Part shown: positions 18,278-27,936 of the stretch, one piece after another
Numbering within the stretch: the stretch's first letter is position 1
How the letters are laid out: each line of letters opens with the position of its first letter
Source: QZKY01 sp963666295
GTDB lineage: Bacteria; Pseudomonadota; Gammaproteobacteria; Burkholderiales; Burkholderiaceae_D
Assembly (NCBI GenBank): GCA_963666295.1
Contig: OY762707.1
Coordinates: forward strand, 1,736,001 to 1,800,000
DNA length: 64,000 nucleotides
Direction: 5' to 3'
Translations under genes and position numbers: made by a program
The notes under the pieces: generated by a model
The model's input: only the letters and a program-made list of their open reading frames with translations
Databases searched by the model: none
Told to the model about the DNA's origin: nothing

Positions 18278-19741
18278 TTATTGGCCCGTTCCGCCCACAA
18301 CGACGTCTTCAATGCGCAAGGTCGGCTGCCCGACGCCCACTGGAACGCCTTGGCCTTCCTTGCCGCAAACGCCGACTCCGGGGTCGAGTTGCAAGTCATT
18401 GCCGATCATCGAAACGCGGTTCAGGACATCCGGCCCGTTACCGATTAGCGTAGCACCCTTGACCGGGTAGGTGATTTTGCCATTTTCAATCATGTAGGCT
18501 TCGCTAGCGGAGAATACAAATTTCCCGTTGGTGATGTCGACTTGTCCGCCACCGAAGTTGACGGCGTATAGACCGTTCTTTACCGACGAGATGATTTCTT
18601 CCGGTTCCTTGTCACCTGCCAGCATGTAAGTGTTGGTCATGCGTGGCATCGGCAGGTGCGCGTAGGATTCGCGGCGTGCATTGCCGGTGACGCCTGTTTT
18701 CATCAGGCGTGCATTCATCGTGTCTTGCAGATAACCGCGCAAAATGCCGTCTTCAATCAGGGTTGTGCAATGCGTCGGGTTGCCTTCGTCGTCCACGTTC
18801 AATGAGCCGCGCCGGTTTTTAATCGTGCCGTCATCAACGACAGTGACGCCCTTGGCGGCCACGCGTTCTCCGACTCTGCCAGAGAACGTGCTGGAGCCCT
18901 TGCGGTTGAAATCGCCTTCCAGTCCGTGACCGACCGCTTCATGCAACAGTACGCCAGGCCAGCCAGGGGCCAGCACGATGGTCATTGGTCCGGCAGGTGC
19001 CGGGCGCGACTCCAGATTTACCAGCGCCGTGTTGACGGCCTGATCGACATAATGCTCAATTTGTGTGTCCGTGAAATAGCTGTAGCCAAAGCGGCCACCA
19101 CCGCCACTGCCCCCCGTTTCTCGCCGTCCATGCTGTTCGGCAATGACAGTGATGGAGAGTCGTACCAGTGGGCGGATATCAGCCGCAAGTGTGCCATCTC
19201 CGCGCGCCACCATGACGACGTCATGCTCGCTGGCAAGGCTGGCCATGACTTGCACCACGCGTGGGTCTTTTGCGCGGGCGAGGCGCTCGACCTTTTCCAG
19301 TAGTGCGACTTTCTCGGCGGCATCCAGTGACGTCATTGGGTCGTCTGGCAGATATAGTGCGCGTCCAGCGCCGTGCTGCATGGAGGGTGCGATTTTGACT
19401 GTACCCTCGCCTCGACGACCGATGGTGCGCGTGGCCTCTGCCGCGCGGGTCAGCGCAGCTTCAGAGATTTCATCCGAATAGGAAAAGGCGGTTTTGTCAC
19501 CCGACACGGCGCGTACGCCGACCCCCTGGTCAATTGAAAAACTGCCGGTCTTGACAATCCCTTCTTCCAGGCTCCAGCCCTCGCTTTTAGTGAACTGAAA
19601 ATACAGATCGGCGTAATCAACGCTGTGTGTATATACCTGGCTTAGCGCACGATGTAGTGCAGATTCATCCAGCCCGAACGGGGTCAGCAAAATGTGGCGT
19701 GCGGAATTCAGTAGTGCGGTATCAGGAACAAGCAGGGTCAT
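18278..19741 (-). CDS. tldD: Metalloprotease TldD
   Basis: Larger subunit of the TldD/TldE zinc protease, which in E. coli processes microcin B17 and CcdA. The 487-aa protein has the HExxxH zinc site in LLHEAVGHGLEGD, followed by FNRKGSSTFSGRVGE, and the C-terminal GVCGKEGQGVPVGVG. The TldE/PmbA partner is not in the window, which is common because the two are often unlinked. Upstream on the same strand is the nitrilase-family gene, separated by 182 nt with a terminator. Confidence 0.95.
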   Translation of the reverse strand: MTLLVPDTALLNSARHILLTPFGLDESALHRALSQVYTHSVDYADLYFQFTKSEGWSLEEGIVKTGSFSIDQGVGVRAVSGDKTAFSYSDEISEAALTRAAEATRTIGRRGEGTVKIAPSMQHGAGRALYLPDDPMTSLDAAEKVALLEKVERLARAKDPRVVQVMASLASEHDVVMVARGDGTLAADIRPLVRLSITVIAEQHGRRETGGSGGGGRFGYSYFTDTQIEHYVDQAVNTALVNLESRPAPAGPMTIVLAPGWPGVLLHEAVGHGLEGDFNRKGSSTFSGRVGERVAAKGVTVVDDGTIKNRRGSLNVDDEGNPTHCTTLIEDGILRGYLQDTMNARLMKTGVTGNARRESYAHLPMPRMTNTYMLAGDKEPEEIISSVKNGLYAVNFGGGQVDITNGKFVFSASEAYMIENGKITYPVKGATLIGNGPDVLNRVSMIGNDLQLDPGVGVCGKEGQGVPVGVGQPTLRIEDVVVGGTGQ

Positions 19742-19842
19742 GTGTCAGGCTTTGTCAGAGAGATGAAGCATAGATTGTAGATGAATTGTGCGAGTGGCGC
19801 GGAAACGGCTTCAATTCGGTGGGAAGTAGACGGATTGCCAGA

Positions 19843-19869
19843 AAAAAGCCGACGTGGAGCCGGCTTTTT
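19843..19869 (-). terminator. Terminator after the yhdP-nitrilase unit
   Basis: A 9-bp stem (AAAAAGCCG / CGGCTTTTT) with a 9-nt loop. On the minus strand it ends in T6, 55 nt beyond the amidase stop. Confidence 0.75.
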
Positions 19870-19923
19870 GTGGGTATTACGCAACGCAGCAGACTGCTTG
19901 CGCAGGTATTTATTTGGCGTTTC

Positions 19924-20721
19924 CTAGAGGGTACGATGCTTCAGTGCAGGCAGTCTTTCGCGAATCGATGCCATTTTTTCCTCGTCGATTTCTGCGATGA
20001 CGAAGCCTTCGCCTTCGGGCAGGACATCCACGATTTCGCCCCATGGGTCGACAATCATGCTGTGCCCCCAGGTGCGGCGTCCGGTTTCGTGCTTGCCGCC
20101 CTGGCCGGAAGCCAGCATGTAGCACTGGTTCTCGATTGCGCGAGCACGGATCAGCAGTTCCCAGTGGGCGCGACCGGTGGTGTAAACAAAGGCGGCCGGC
20201 ATGACCATGATGGTGCACTCGCCCATGGCACGGAACAGTTCCGGGAAGCGCAAGTCATAACAGACCGCCAACCCGACGCGACCGAAAGGGGTTTCGACGG
20301 TTACAACATCACCGCCAGGTGCGATGTGTGTTGATTCGTCATAGGCTTCTTCCCCTTTGCGGAAACTGAACAGGTGGATCTTGTCGTAACGGGCAGCTTG
20401 CTCGCCTTGTGGGTTGTAAACCATGGTGGTGTTGAGCACCCGGTTCGGGTCATCCGATTTAAGAGGGATGGTGCCACCGACCAGCCAGATGCCCAGTTCT
20501 TTGGCAATGCCGGACATGAAGCTTTGCATTTTGCCGTTACCGGCCTCTTCGGCATGCTCGAGCTTGTCGATATCCCGCGCTTCAAGCGAAGGCCAGTATT
20601 CAGGCAGGAGTATCAGGTCGGCACCCGCTTCGGCGGCTTGGGTAATCAGGCGGCGCGCGGAGGCGATGTTCACGTCAACATCGATAGCGGAGATCATCTG
20701 AATTGCGGCGATTTTAGTCAT
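19924..20721 (-). CDS. Nit1-like carbon-nitrogen hydrolase (deaminated glutathione amidase type)
   Basis: A 265-aa nitrilase-superfamily amidase with the Glu-Lys-Cys triad visible: Glu in LLPEYWPS (about 41), Lys in YDKIHLFSF and Cys in VCYDLRFPELFR. The last block and the overall length are those of Nit1/YbeM-like metabolite-repair amidases that hydrolyse deaminated glutathione. Substrate is inferred from the family. Its ATG overlaps the yhdP stop (ATGA at 20721-20718), so it is coupled to yhdP. Confidence 0.88.
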   Translation of the reverse strand: MTKIAAIQMISAIDVDVNIASARRLITQAAEAGADLILLPEYWPSLEARDIDKLEHAEEAGNGKMQSFMSGIAKELGIWLVGGTIPLKSDDPNRVLNTTMVYNPQGEQAARYDKIHLFSFRKGEEAYDESTHIAPGGDVVTVETPFGRVGLAVCYDLRFPELFRAMGECTIMVMPAAFVYTTGRAHWELLIRARAIENQCYMLASGQGGKHETGRRTWGHSMIVDPWGEIVDVLPEGEGFVIAEIDEEKMASIRERLPALKHRTL

Positions 20722-23700
20722 GGTTTAGCCTCCTTTTTGCTGTTTTGTTTCGTCTGAGGTGCACTTTTCGATTTATGCGGTTTTCGTTCAATTTTGGTGA
20801 TGACCGGATCATCCCATGTGCCACTGACCTTGTATTCATAGGTCAGTACTTTCTGGAGCGAATCACGCAATACGAGTTGCGCAAGAAATGTGCTTATGCC
20901 GATGACGGGGTTGACCGCAAGACCGTAAACGACCGAAGCTGCCCCGGCGTTGATTTCAGGAATGACCAGTACGTGAAGATTTTGCGTTTCTTTTTCAAGA
21001 TCGGCAATGCCTTCCATGAAGATACTGGCATTCAGCCCAAGCATTTTCATGTTTTCCATCGAGAGTTGCCCATTTTTCAGGTCGGCCTTGGTTGTCAGCG
21101 AGTCGAAGGCAAAGCCGGAAGAGAAAATGTCGCGGAAGTCCAGCGTCAAACGCTTGGGCAGGGATTGCAGGCTGAGTACGCTCAGGAGGCGGGCGGCACC
21201 AGGCTCGACTTTCAGGAATTGTCCCTTTTCCATGTTCAAATTGACAGTGCCGGTGAGGCTGGTCTTGTCAAAGCTAAACGGATCTTTCTGCCAGCGCAAC
21301 TTGCCGTCCAGCCTGCCTTTGCCATCGCGCAAGACACCGCTGTAACCTACGCGTTCCAGCATTTTTCCTGCATTGGCAACATCCAGTGTGTAATTGACCT
21401 GTGTCAGATCGCGCCCGTTTTGCGTTTTCCAGTTGCCATTTGCAGTGAGCGCGAAGTCCGAATTCTGGATGCTCAGTTTGTCGATCGTCCACACCCCTCC
21501 GTTTTTGATGGCGGCATGTTTGGCGACGAGCGCGACGTTGCCCCACGGCTTGCCATACAGGTCGAGTTTTTCCGTCTGGAGATCCAGTGCCGGGATATGT
21601 TCAGACGTTTTGTTGCTGGTCAGAGTGTTGCCAACTTCATCGGCGGTTGATTCTTGCACCGTGAGGCGCGTCAGGCGCGCGCTAACCTGGCCATTTTTGG
21701 TGTCCAGGTCACGCCAGCTAACGCTTCCTTCTGCTTGTGTGGAATCGACGTTCGCCTGCCATTGCTTGTCACGATATTCGGCATGGATGGAGGCCTTGTC
21801 CAGATTAAGGCCCGCAACGGAAAGTTTGCTGGTCTGTGCGGTGAATAAAACCGGGGCGATATACTGCATGAAGGCGTTTTCAACGTCGATGCTCTTGCTG
21901 ATTTTCTGGTTTTTTGTTGGGGCTGACAGCGCGTCATCCCAGGCGCCAATATCAAGCGAGGGCGTCATGACGTGCATGGCCAGCCCGTGATTCGATTCGG
22001 GGGCGGCCGTGTTAACACCGATGCCGCCACGAATCACATGCCAGGGGGCGTATTTTTTTGTGCTTCTTTCACGCACGTAATACGCTGCCATGTTGTTATT
22101 AAGCGAAAGACGGAATTGATCCATCAACGTCGCCTTGCCAGTGCTCTTCATCGGGGAAGCACGAAAGCTGAGCGGCCAGGCTTCGCGGGCTCTTTTGTTG
22201 GCGGGTGCGGGGAAGTCGAGCGCCAGACCGCGCAGGTCAGATGTGACGGTGACGGTGGGCTGGCGACTGCTGGCCTCAATGGTGGCGGTATAGGGCGCGC
22301 TGCCGTGTATGCGGCTGGTCATTCCCGGATACGCCTTGCGCAAGCCATCACTGGTGAGTGTTCCCTTGGCGATAACTCTGATGCGCTTGTCTTTTTGCGT
22401 GCCGCCTGAAATGCTTGTTTTGCCGCCAAGAAAGTGCGCCCTGAAGTTGTTGAGCTTGAAGCCTTTTTCGTTGAATTCCAGTCGCCCTTCGGTTTTTGAC
22501 AGCAAGGGGAGGTCTGGTATCAGTTTGACGGTGTTTCCCTGAAATTCCAGCGCGCCTTGGACCTTGGTGTCAATGGCATGGTTGAGCGGCATTTGGAAAG
22601 ACAGGCCAAGCTTGCCGCTGCCATCCGTTTTGGTATCTTCAGTGAAATCGTTAATCCAGACTGCCACTGGCGAGATACGGGTATAGCGGATGAAATCGGG
22701 CATGGCACCGATAGCGGTGCCGTCAATCAGCAGCATCGGATCCTCTGAGATCAGGTTCGGAATAACAGCCAGCACATTTTTTAAGTCGACATTGGCGGTT
22801 TTGGCCGTTTTGCCAAAAATTTCCATGCGTGCATTGTTGACGGTCAGGGTGCCATCGATTTCTTCTGCTTGCGGCCACATTGGCGAGACGCCATCTCGTC
22901 CGAAAAAACCAGGTTTGTAATTCAGTTTGCCCTTGTTGATTTGTAGTGTCAGATTGAATTTCCCTTTTGGCTTTTGTCCTTTTTTTGCAACAAACGGAAA
23001 ATCAGCCAGATTGCCTTTCAGGGTGAAACTGCCTTGGGGCACCGTGCCATCTTCTAGCGCGCCAGAAAGCCACCTGCGGGTGAATTCTGGCATTTGCAGT
23101 GGCAGGTAGCGTCCAATTGTTTTGATTTCAAAATTACGGAGTGTGCCGGAAAGATCGGCTTCGCCGACAAATTCGCCCTGTTTGCGATCAAGCGGCAACT
23201 TGACCGACCCTTTGGCAGAGCCTGCAAAGCCTTGCCGCTCAAATGCGAGATCGCTGATTAGAAATTCAAACGGTTTTTTGTCAGCGAGCAGCCAGTTTGC
23301 CTGCATCTTGAAGGCAGTGAAATCCATGACAGGTTCTTTAAAGTAGCCCGGAAGTTGCAAAACCAGATCGCTGGCATCCAGTGAAACATTGCCGCCATTC
23401 TGGTTGGCGTCAATAAAGCCACTCAGGTTGTCAAAGCCGGGAACGCCGGGCAGATGCGGTCGTGCTGGTGTTTTGCCTTTTGCGGCTACCGCAAGGCGAG
23501 GTGCTTGTGCCTTGAGGGACAGATTTTCGAACTGTCCCTTGATGTTGTAGCGGTAGATGTCTGGATAGGTGCCCTGCCATTGGGCTGAAAAGTTTTTCAA
23601 TCTTCCACTGGGGGCGAAATCTTCTAGCATCTGGTGCTGGTCCGCGCCCAGGGGGAGAAATTGCGTAAATTTTGCCAAAGCGTCCAGGTCAAGTTGTCGG

Positions 23701-24887
23701 GCCGTTACTTGATGCGTTTCCGGCTCTCCTTTGCGTGCGGGTGTGTAAGTGTTTTCGACACTTGTTTCTGGCAGATGGAGTCCTCCCTGGGTCAGCATGC
23801 TGAACCGAGTCAGTGAGACCGAGCGTTTGAGTCCGCTCCAGAATGACGCTGATTGTGGTTGGTTCAGGTCGATGTCTGCCTTTGCCGAAATGCGGCCTTT
23901 TGCGTCGTGGAGATTGAGTGGCGGCAGGTCTTTGCGTAGCCGGATTGAGAAATCGGTCAGCTGTACGTCGGCCGTTAATTTGGTTAGCCTGGCCTGGTCC
24001 AGCGAGAGCCAAATACGTAACGAGCCGTGGCCATTTTGAAGTTCGAGGGGTAGGTCAAAATACGGCTTCCATGCGTTCAGGTCGGTCTTTTCCAGATTGG
24101 CGTACAACTCGCCTTTCCATTCACGCACATCGGAGATGCTGTGCGCAAAGTAGGGGCGTTTGAAATCAGCGCGTACTTCAATCGGGGCGGCAAGGGCTGC
24201 GGGTGGCACGGCGTTGAGGCGGAAGCGGTGATGACGCCAGCCATTTCGGATAACCAGGTTGATCTTGTCGAGCGTTAATGTTGGGGTATTGCGTTGTTCA
24301 TCTGTCCAGCGCAGGCTGCCATCGTGAATAGCGATATTGTTCTGGTGGAATATCCAGTCGGCGCTGGGGCTGCCGCTTTCGGCGCCTGGGTTGAAAAGCA
24401 ATCCAGCAATATACAGCTTGCCGTTGGCATCTTTCAGTATGTCCAGTTCTGGTCGGTAAAGTTCCAGTTTGTGTAATCGCAAGTCAAAAGCGGGGATGGA
24501 CTGCCAGGCAATAGTGGCGGAAATGCGTGGTAAGAGGAGTGTGCGCTGGCCACTTTTGTCGCGCAAAATGACATCCTTGAGCTCAAGATGCGGGCGCAAA
24601 CCGTCCCATGATGCCTCCATCTGTGCAATGGAAACAGGTTTGCCGACGGCATGACTCGCAATTTTTTCAATTTCGTTTTTGTATTGCGCAATGTTTGGCA
24701 AGACGTAAAAACGGAGCGAAAGAACGGCGGCGCAAAAAATGAAATAAAGAACCAGCGCCAATTTCAGAATAATGTTGGGCAGCCCCCATGCCGCCGCGTT
24801 CAATTGGCGATATCGCTCCTTGATGGTTTGCATTATTGAAGTGGGGCGGCCAGTCTCGGGGCGCTGTTGGTGTTGTTTTGCGGCCAT
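20718..24887 (-). CDS. yhdP: YhdP family AsmA-like envelope protein
   Basis: Very large (about 1,389 aa) inner-membrane-anchored protein of the AsmA/TamB superfamily. In E. coli, YhdP works with TamB and YdbH in phospholipid transport to the outer membrane. One N-terminal TM segment (ILKLALVLYFIFCAAVLSL) is followed by a long repetitive beta-rich DUF3971-type body, an AsmA-like C-terminal region and a basic Lys-rich tail. The frame is open to 24947. I use ATG 24887 (MAAKQHQQRP); ATG 24833 (MQTIKERY) is possible, and neither has a strong ribosome binding site. Divergent from glnE. Confidence 0.88.
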   Translation of the reverse strand: MAAKQHQQRPETGRPTSIMQTIKERYRQLNAAAWGLPNIILKLALVLYFIFCAAVLSLRFYVLPNIAQYKNEIEKIASHAVGKPVSIAQMEASWDGLRPHLELKDVILRDKSGQRTLLLPRISATIAWQSIPAFDLRLHKLELYRPELDILKDANGKLYIAGLLFNPGAESGSPSADWIFHQNNIAIHDGSLRWTDEQRNTPTLTLDKINLVIRNGWRHHRFRLNAVPPAALAAPIEVRADFKRPYFAHSISDVREWKGELYANLEKTDLNAWKPYFDLPLELQNGHGSLRIWLSLDQARLTKLTADVQLTDFSIRLRKDLPPLNLHDAKGRISAKADIDLNQPQSASFWSGLKRSVSLTRFSMLTQGGLHLPETSVENTYTPARKGEPETHQVTARQLDLDALAKFTQFLPLGADQHQMLEDFAPSGRLKNFSAQWQGTYPDIYRYNIKGQFENLSLKAQAPRLAVAAKGKTPARPHLPGVPGFDNLSGFIDANQNGGNVSLDASDLVLQLPGYFKEPVMDFTAFKMQANWLLADKKPFEFLISDLAFERQGFAGSAKGSVKLPLDRKQGEFVGEADLSGTLRNFEIKTIGRYLPLQMPEFTRRWLSGALEDGTVPQGSFTLKGNLADFPFVAKKGQKPKGKFNLTLQINKGKLNYKPGFFGRDGVSPMWPQAEEIDGTLTVNNARMEIFGKTAKTANVDLKNVLAVIPNLISEDPMLLIDGTAIGAMPDFIRYTRISPVAVWINDFTEDTKTDGSGKLGLSFQMPLNHAIDTKVQGALEFQGNTVKLIPDLPLLSKTEGRLEFNEKGFKLNNFRAHFLGGKTSISGGTQKDKRIRVIAKGTLTSDGLRKAYPGMTSRIHGSAPYTATIEASSRQPTVTVTSDLRGLALDFPAPANKRAREAWPLSFRASPMKSTGKATLMDQFRLSLNNNMAAYYVRERSTKKYAPWHVIRGGIGVNTAAPESNHGLAMHVMTPSLDIGAWDDALSAPTKNQKISKSIDVENAFMQYIAPVLFTAQTSKLSVAGLNLDKASIHAEYRDKQWQANVDSTQAEGSVSWRDLDTKNGQVSARLTRLTVQESTADEVGNTLTSNKTSEHIPALDLQTEKLDLYGKPWGNVALVAKHAAIKNGGVWTIDKLSIQNSDFALTANGNWKTQNGRDLTQVNYTLDVANAGKMLERVGYSGVLRDGKGRLDGKLRWQKDPFSFDKTSLTGTVNLNMEKGQFLKVEPGAARLLSVLSLQSLPKRLTLDFRDIFSSGFAFDSLTTKADLKNGQLSMENMKMLGLNASIFMEGIADLEKETQNLHVLVIPEINAGAASVVYGLAVNPVIGISTFLAQLVLRDSLQKVLTYEYKVSGTWDDPVITKIERKPHKSKSAPQTKQNSKKEAKP

Positions 24888-25051
24888 TGGAAGAAAAAAC
24901 AAAAATGCGCGGTCAATTACAATGCAGCACGCGGCTCTAGCATACAATCAAAAGGGCTTGTATAAACAACTTTATCCGGTTTTCACCGGCGGGCATGATG
25001 ATTCCGCATGGGGATTCATGCCAAGCCGATCAATTTTTGACAGAAATCATA

Positions 25052-27778
25052 ATGACACCCTCACTTTTGAATAGTTCGCAAGCTTCCCGTTTTTTCATGC
25101 ACTGGGTCAATGCCGAGTTATCACGGATGGAACAAGTCGCTCAGCTTTCCCGATTATCGCTGGACGCAGTCGATTATTCGCAGTTGTTACAAAATGAAAC
25201 AGATGCGGGCCACGCCTTGCCGCGCGCGATGCGGCGGGTGCGCAATTTGCTGGTGGCGACCTTGATTGAGCGCGACTTGTCGGGCGAAGCGAATCTGGTT
25301 GAAGTGATCGAGACAATGAGCAATTTCGCTGATTTTGCGATCAGTACGCACCTTGAAGATTTGATGGCGGAAATGGTGGCGGCACACGGCATGCCGGTGG
25401 GAACTGAAAGTGGTCGCGAGCAGGCGTTGATTGTGATCGGCATGGGCAAACTGGGTGGACGCGAACTGAATGTGTCTTCCGATATCGACCTGATTTTTGC
25501 GTATGGTGAAGAGGGTGAAACGCGTGTGGATGGGGCGGGCCAGCGAGCTTTGTCGAATCATGAGTTTTTTGTTCGTCTTGGACGTCGCTTGATCGCCGCA
25601 CTATCTGACATTGTTGAAGATGGTTTCACTTTTCGGGTAGACATGAATTTGCGGCCCAATGGAAAATCGGGGCCGCTGGCTGCCAGCCTGTCGATGATTG
25701 AAGAGTACCTGATTGTGCAGGGACGAGAGTGGGAGCGTTACGCCTGGGTTAAAGCGCGGCCGGTTACGGGGCGCGAAGAAGATATTGCCGAATTGGAAGG
25801 CATTGTCCAGCCATTCATTTTTCGTCGTTATCTTGATTACGGCGTGATTGATGCGATTCGCCACATGCACGGCCAGATTCGTGCCGAAGTCATGCGTCAG
25901 GAGCGGCGGAATCCGGAACGGCGCAATGACGTCAAGATAGGGCGGGGGGGCATACGTGAAATCGAGTTTCTGGCGCAATCATTCCAGTTGATTCGCGGCG
26001 GCCGGGATGCCGGATTGCGAGAAAGACCAACGCGTGCCACGCTCAAGACCTTGGCGGCAAAGGAATTGCTGACGCAGGAAACATCGCAGCGTTTGCTGGA
26101 AGCATATACGTTCTTGCGCAACCTGGAGCATCGACTGCAATATCGTGATGATGCCCAAACGCACGCGCTGCCGTCAGCCGAAGAAGAGCGGCTGGTGATT
26201 GCACAGATGATGGGTTTTGCTGATGCCAGTGAATTGATGGTTCAAACCGATAATTATCGCCAGTTTGTGGCGCTTCAATTTGATGCCATTTTCAGTGACA
26301 AGAGCAGCTCTGCTTCCGTGCAAGATGGCTGGATTGATTTTCAGCGGCTCATGAGCGAGTCCGGTGAAGACTGGCAGCACATGATCGAAGCCAGTGTCAA
26401 TGCGCAGGGCTTTGACGATACTGAGGCTGGAACGCGGCGATTGGTCGGCATGTGGAAGTCGCCGCGCATTCAATCGTTGCCCGAATCAAGTCGAGACATG
26501 CTGGCGCACCTGTGCAATGCGGCGCTGCCATTGATTGTGCAATCCGGCGGTCAGCACCTTGCAACGCTGGGGCGCTTGCTGGATTTGTTTGAAACGATTG
26601 CACGTCGGGCATCATATCTGTCATTGCTGACGGAATACCCGCAAACACTGATGCGCGTGATACGCATGATCCATGCGAGTGACTGGGCGGCAAAATTTCT
26701 GACCCAACACCCGATTTTGCTGGATGAGTTGCTTAGCGACTTGCTGTTGAAAACCATTCCCGACTGGCAGGCGCTGGCACAGGAGTTGTCGCAACAGTTG
26801 TCGGCGCTGGAGGGGGACACGGAGGGCATGATGAATCTGTTGCGAGAGGTGCATCACGCGCAATTGTTTCATTTGCTGGCGTATGACTTGCAGGGCGATA
26901 TGAGCATGGAAAGTCTGGCAGATCATTTGAGCGCCCTGGCAGATACCATTGTGGCCGCGACCGTTCAGGCTGTCTGGCTGACGATTCCCAATCGTCATCG
27001 GGATGTGCCGAAATTCGCGGTGATTGCGTATGGAAAGCTGGGCGGCAAGGAGTTGAGTTACGCCTCCGATCTTGATGTGGTATTCCTGTATGACGATGAT
27101 CACCCCGATGCGCCGATGCTTTATGCACGACTGGCGCAACGTTTCATTACCTGGATGACCAGCCACACCTCGGCAGGTATCCTGTTTGATGTGGATACGG
27201 CGCTCAGGCCGGATGGCGCGAGTGGCTTGCTGGTATCACGTTTGTCGGCTTTTGAGCATTATCAGAAACAGTCAGCATGGGTCTGGGAGCATCAGGCGCT
27301 GTCGCGTGCACGTTTTTGTTCTGGTGACGCGGATATTGGCGCGCGCTTTGAGTCGATTCGCAAAGAAGTGCTATGCCAACAGCGGGATGCGGACAAGCTG
27401 AAGCAGGAAGTGTTGGCCATGCGTCAGAAGATGCGCAACGCATTGACAAAGTCGGACGGTCATTTCGACCTGAAGCATGATGGCGGCGGGATGGTCGATA
27501 TTGAATTCATCGTGCAATATCTGGTGTTGTTGCACGCGCACCGCTATCCACAGTTAACGGAGAATGTTGGCAATATTGCCTTGCTTAAACGGTGCGAGGA
27601 ACTGGGGCTGATTCCTGCCGGTATGGGCACAGCAGTTGGCGACGCATACCGTGATATGCGCAAGCGCCAGCACTTGGCGCGTTTGCAGGGCGAGGAAGAT
27701 CCCAAGGTGGATGCTAGCGAATTTTCTTTGCAGGCTTCAACGGCTGTCAAACTGTGGAACATGGTCTTTGCAGACTGA
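25052..27778 (+). CDS. glnE: Bifunctional glutamine synthetase adenylyltransferase/adenylyl-removing enzyme
   Basis: Controls glutamine synthetase by adding or removing AMP in response to PII. The 908-aa protein shows two nucleotidyltransferase domains: GKLGGRELNVSSDIDLIF in the N half (deadenylylase) and GKLGGKELSYASDLDVVF in the C half (adenylylase). Each is followed by a glnE helical domain. ATG 25052 (MTPSLLNSSQ) is preferred to the in-frame ATG at 24995, since it gives the usual family length. A weak hairpin terminator follows. Confidence 0.95.
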   Translation: MTPSLLNSSQASRFFMHWVNAELSRMEQVAQLSRLSLDAVDYSQLLQNETDAGHALPRAMRRVRNLLVATLIERDLSGEANLVEVIETMSNFADFAISTHLEDLMAEMVAAHGMPVGTESGREQALIVIGMGKLGGRELNVSSDIDLIFAYGEEGETRVDGAGQRALSNHEFFVRLGRRLIAALSDIVEDGFTFRVDMNLRPNGKSGPLAASLSMIEEYLIVQGREWERYAWVKARPVTGREEDIAELEGIVQPFIFRRYLDYGVIDAIRHMHGQIRAEVMRQERRNPERRNDVKIGRGGIREIEFLAQSFQLIRGGRDAGLRERPTRATLKTLAAKELLTQETSQRLLEAYTFLRNLEHRLQYRDDAQTHALPSAEEERLVIAQMMGFADASELMVQTDNYRQFVALQFDAIFSDKSSSASVQDGWIDFQRLMSESGEDWQHMIEASVNAQGFDDTEAGTRRLVGMWKSPRIQSLPESSRDMLAHLCNAALPLIVQSGGQHLATLGRLLDLFETIARRASYLSLLTEYPQTLMRVIRMIHASDWAAKFLTQHPILLDELLSDLLLKTIPDWQALAQELSQQLSALEGDTEGMMNLLREVHHAQLFHLLAYDLQGDMSMESLADHLSALADTIVAATVQAVWLTIPNRHRDVPKFAVIAYGKLGGKELSYASDLDVVFLYDDDHPDAPMLYARLAQRFITWMTSHTSAGILFDVDTALRPDGASGLLVSRLSAFEHYQKQSAWVWEHQALSRARFCSGDADIGARFESIRKEVLCQQRDADKLKQEVLAMRQKMRNALTKSDGHFDLKHDGGGMVDIEFIVQYLVLLHAHRYPQLTENVGNIALLKRCEELGLIPAGMGTAVGDAYRDMRKRQHLARLQGEEDPKVDASEFSLQASTAVKLWNMVFAD

Positions 27779-27800
27779 ACGATTAATCGATGCTGAATCA

Positions 27801-27828
27801 AAAGGCTGGCCTGGTGTCAGCTTTTTTT
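27801..27828 (+). terminator. Weak terminator after glnE
   Basis: An 8-bp stem with one G-U pair (AAAGGCTG / CAGCTTTT) and a 9-nt loop runs into a T7 tract, 22 nt after glnE. Confidence 0.6.
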
Positions 27829-27936
27829 GCTTAAATGCTTGGCATTTTTGCTGTTTTCATTCATCTCGTCATAAAGCAGTCATGAACGCTACCTAGTATG
27901 TAAGTCCGGTTTTGGGCGATTGCAGGGTGGTTGCGC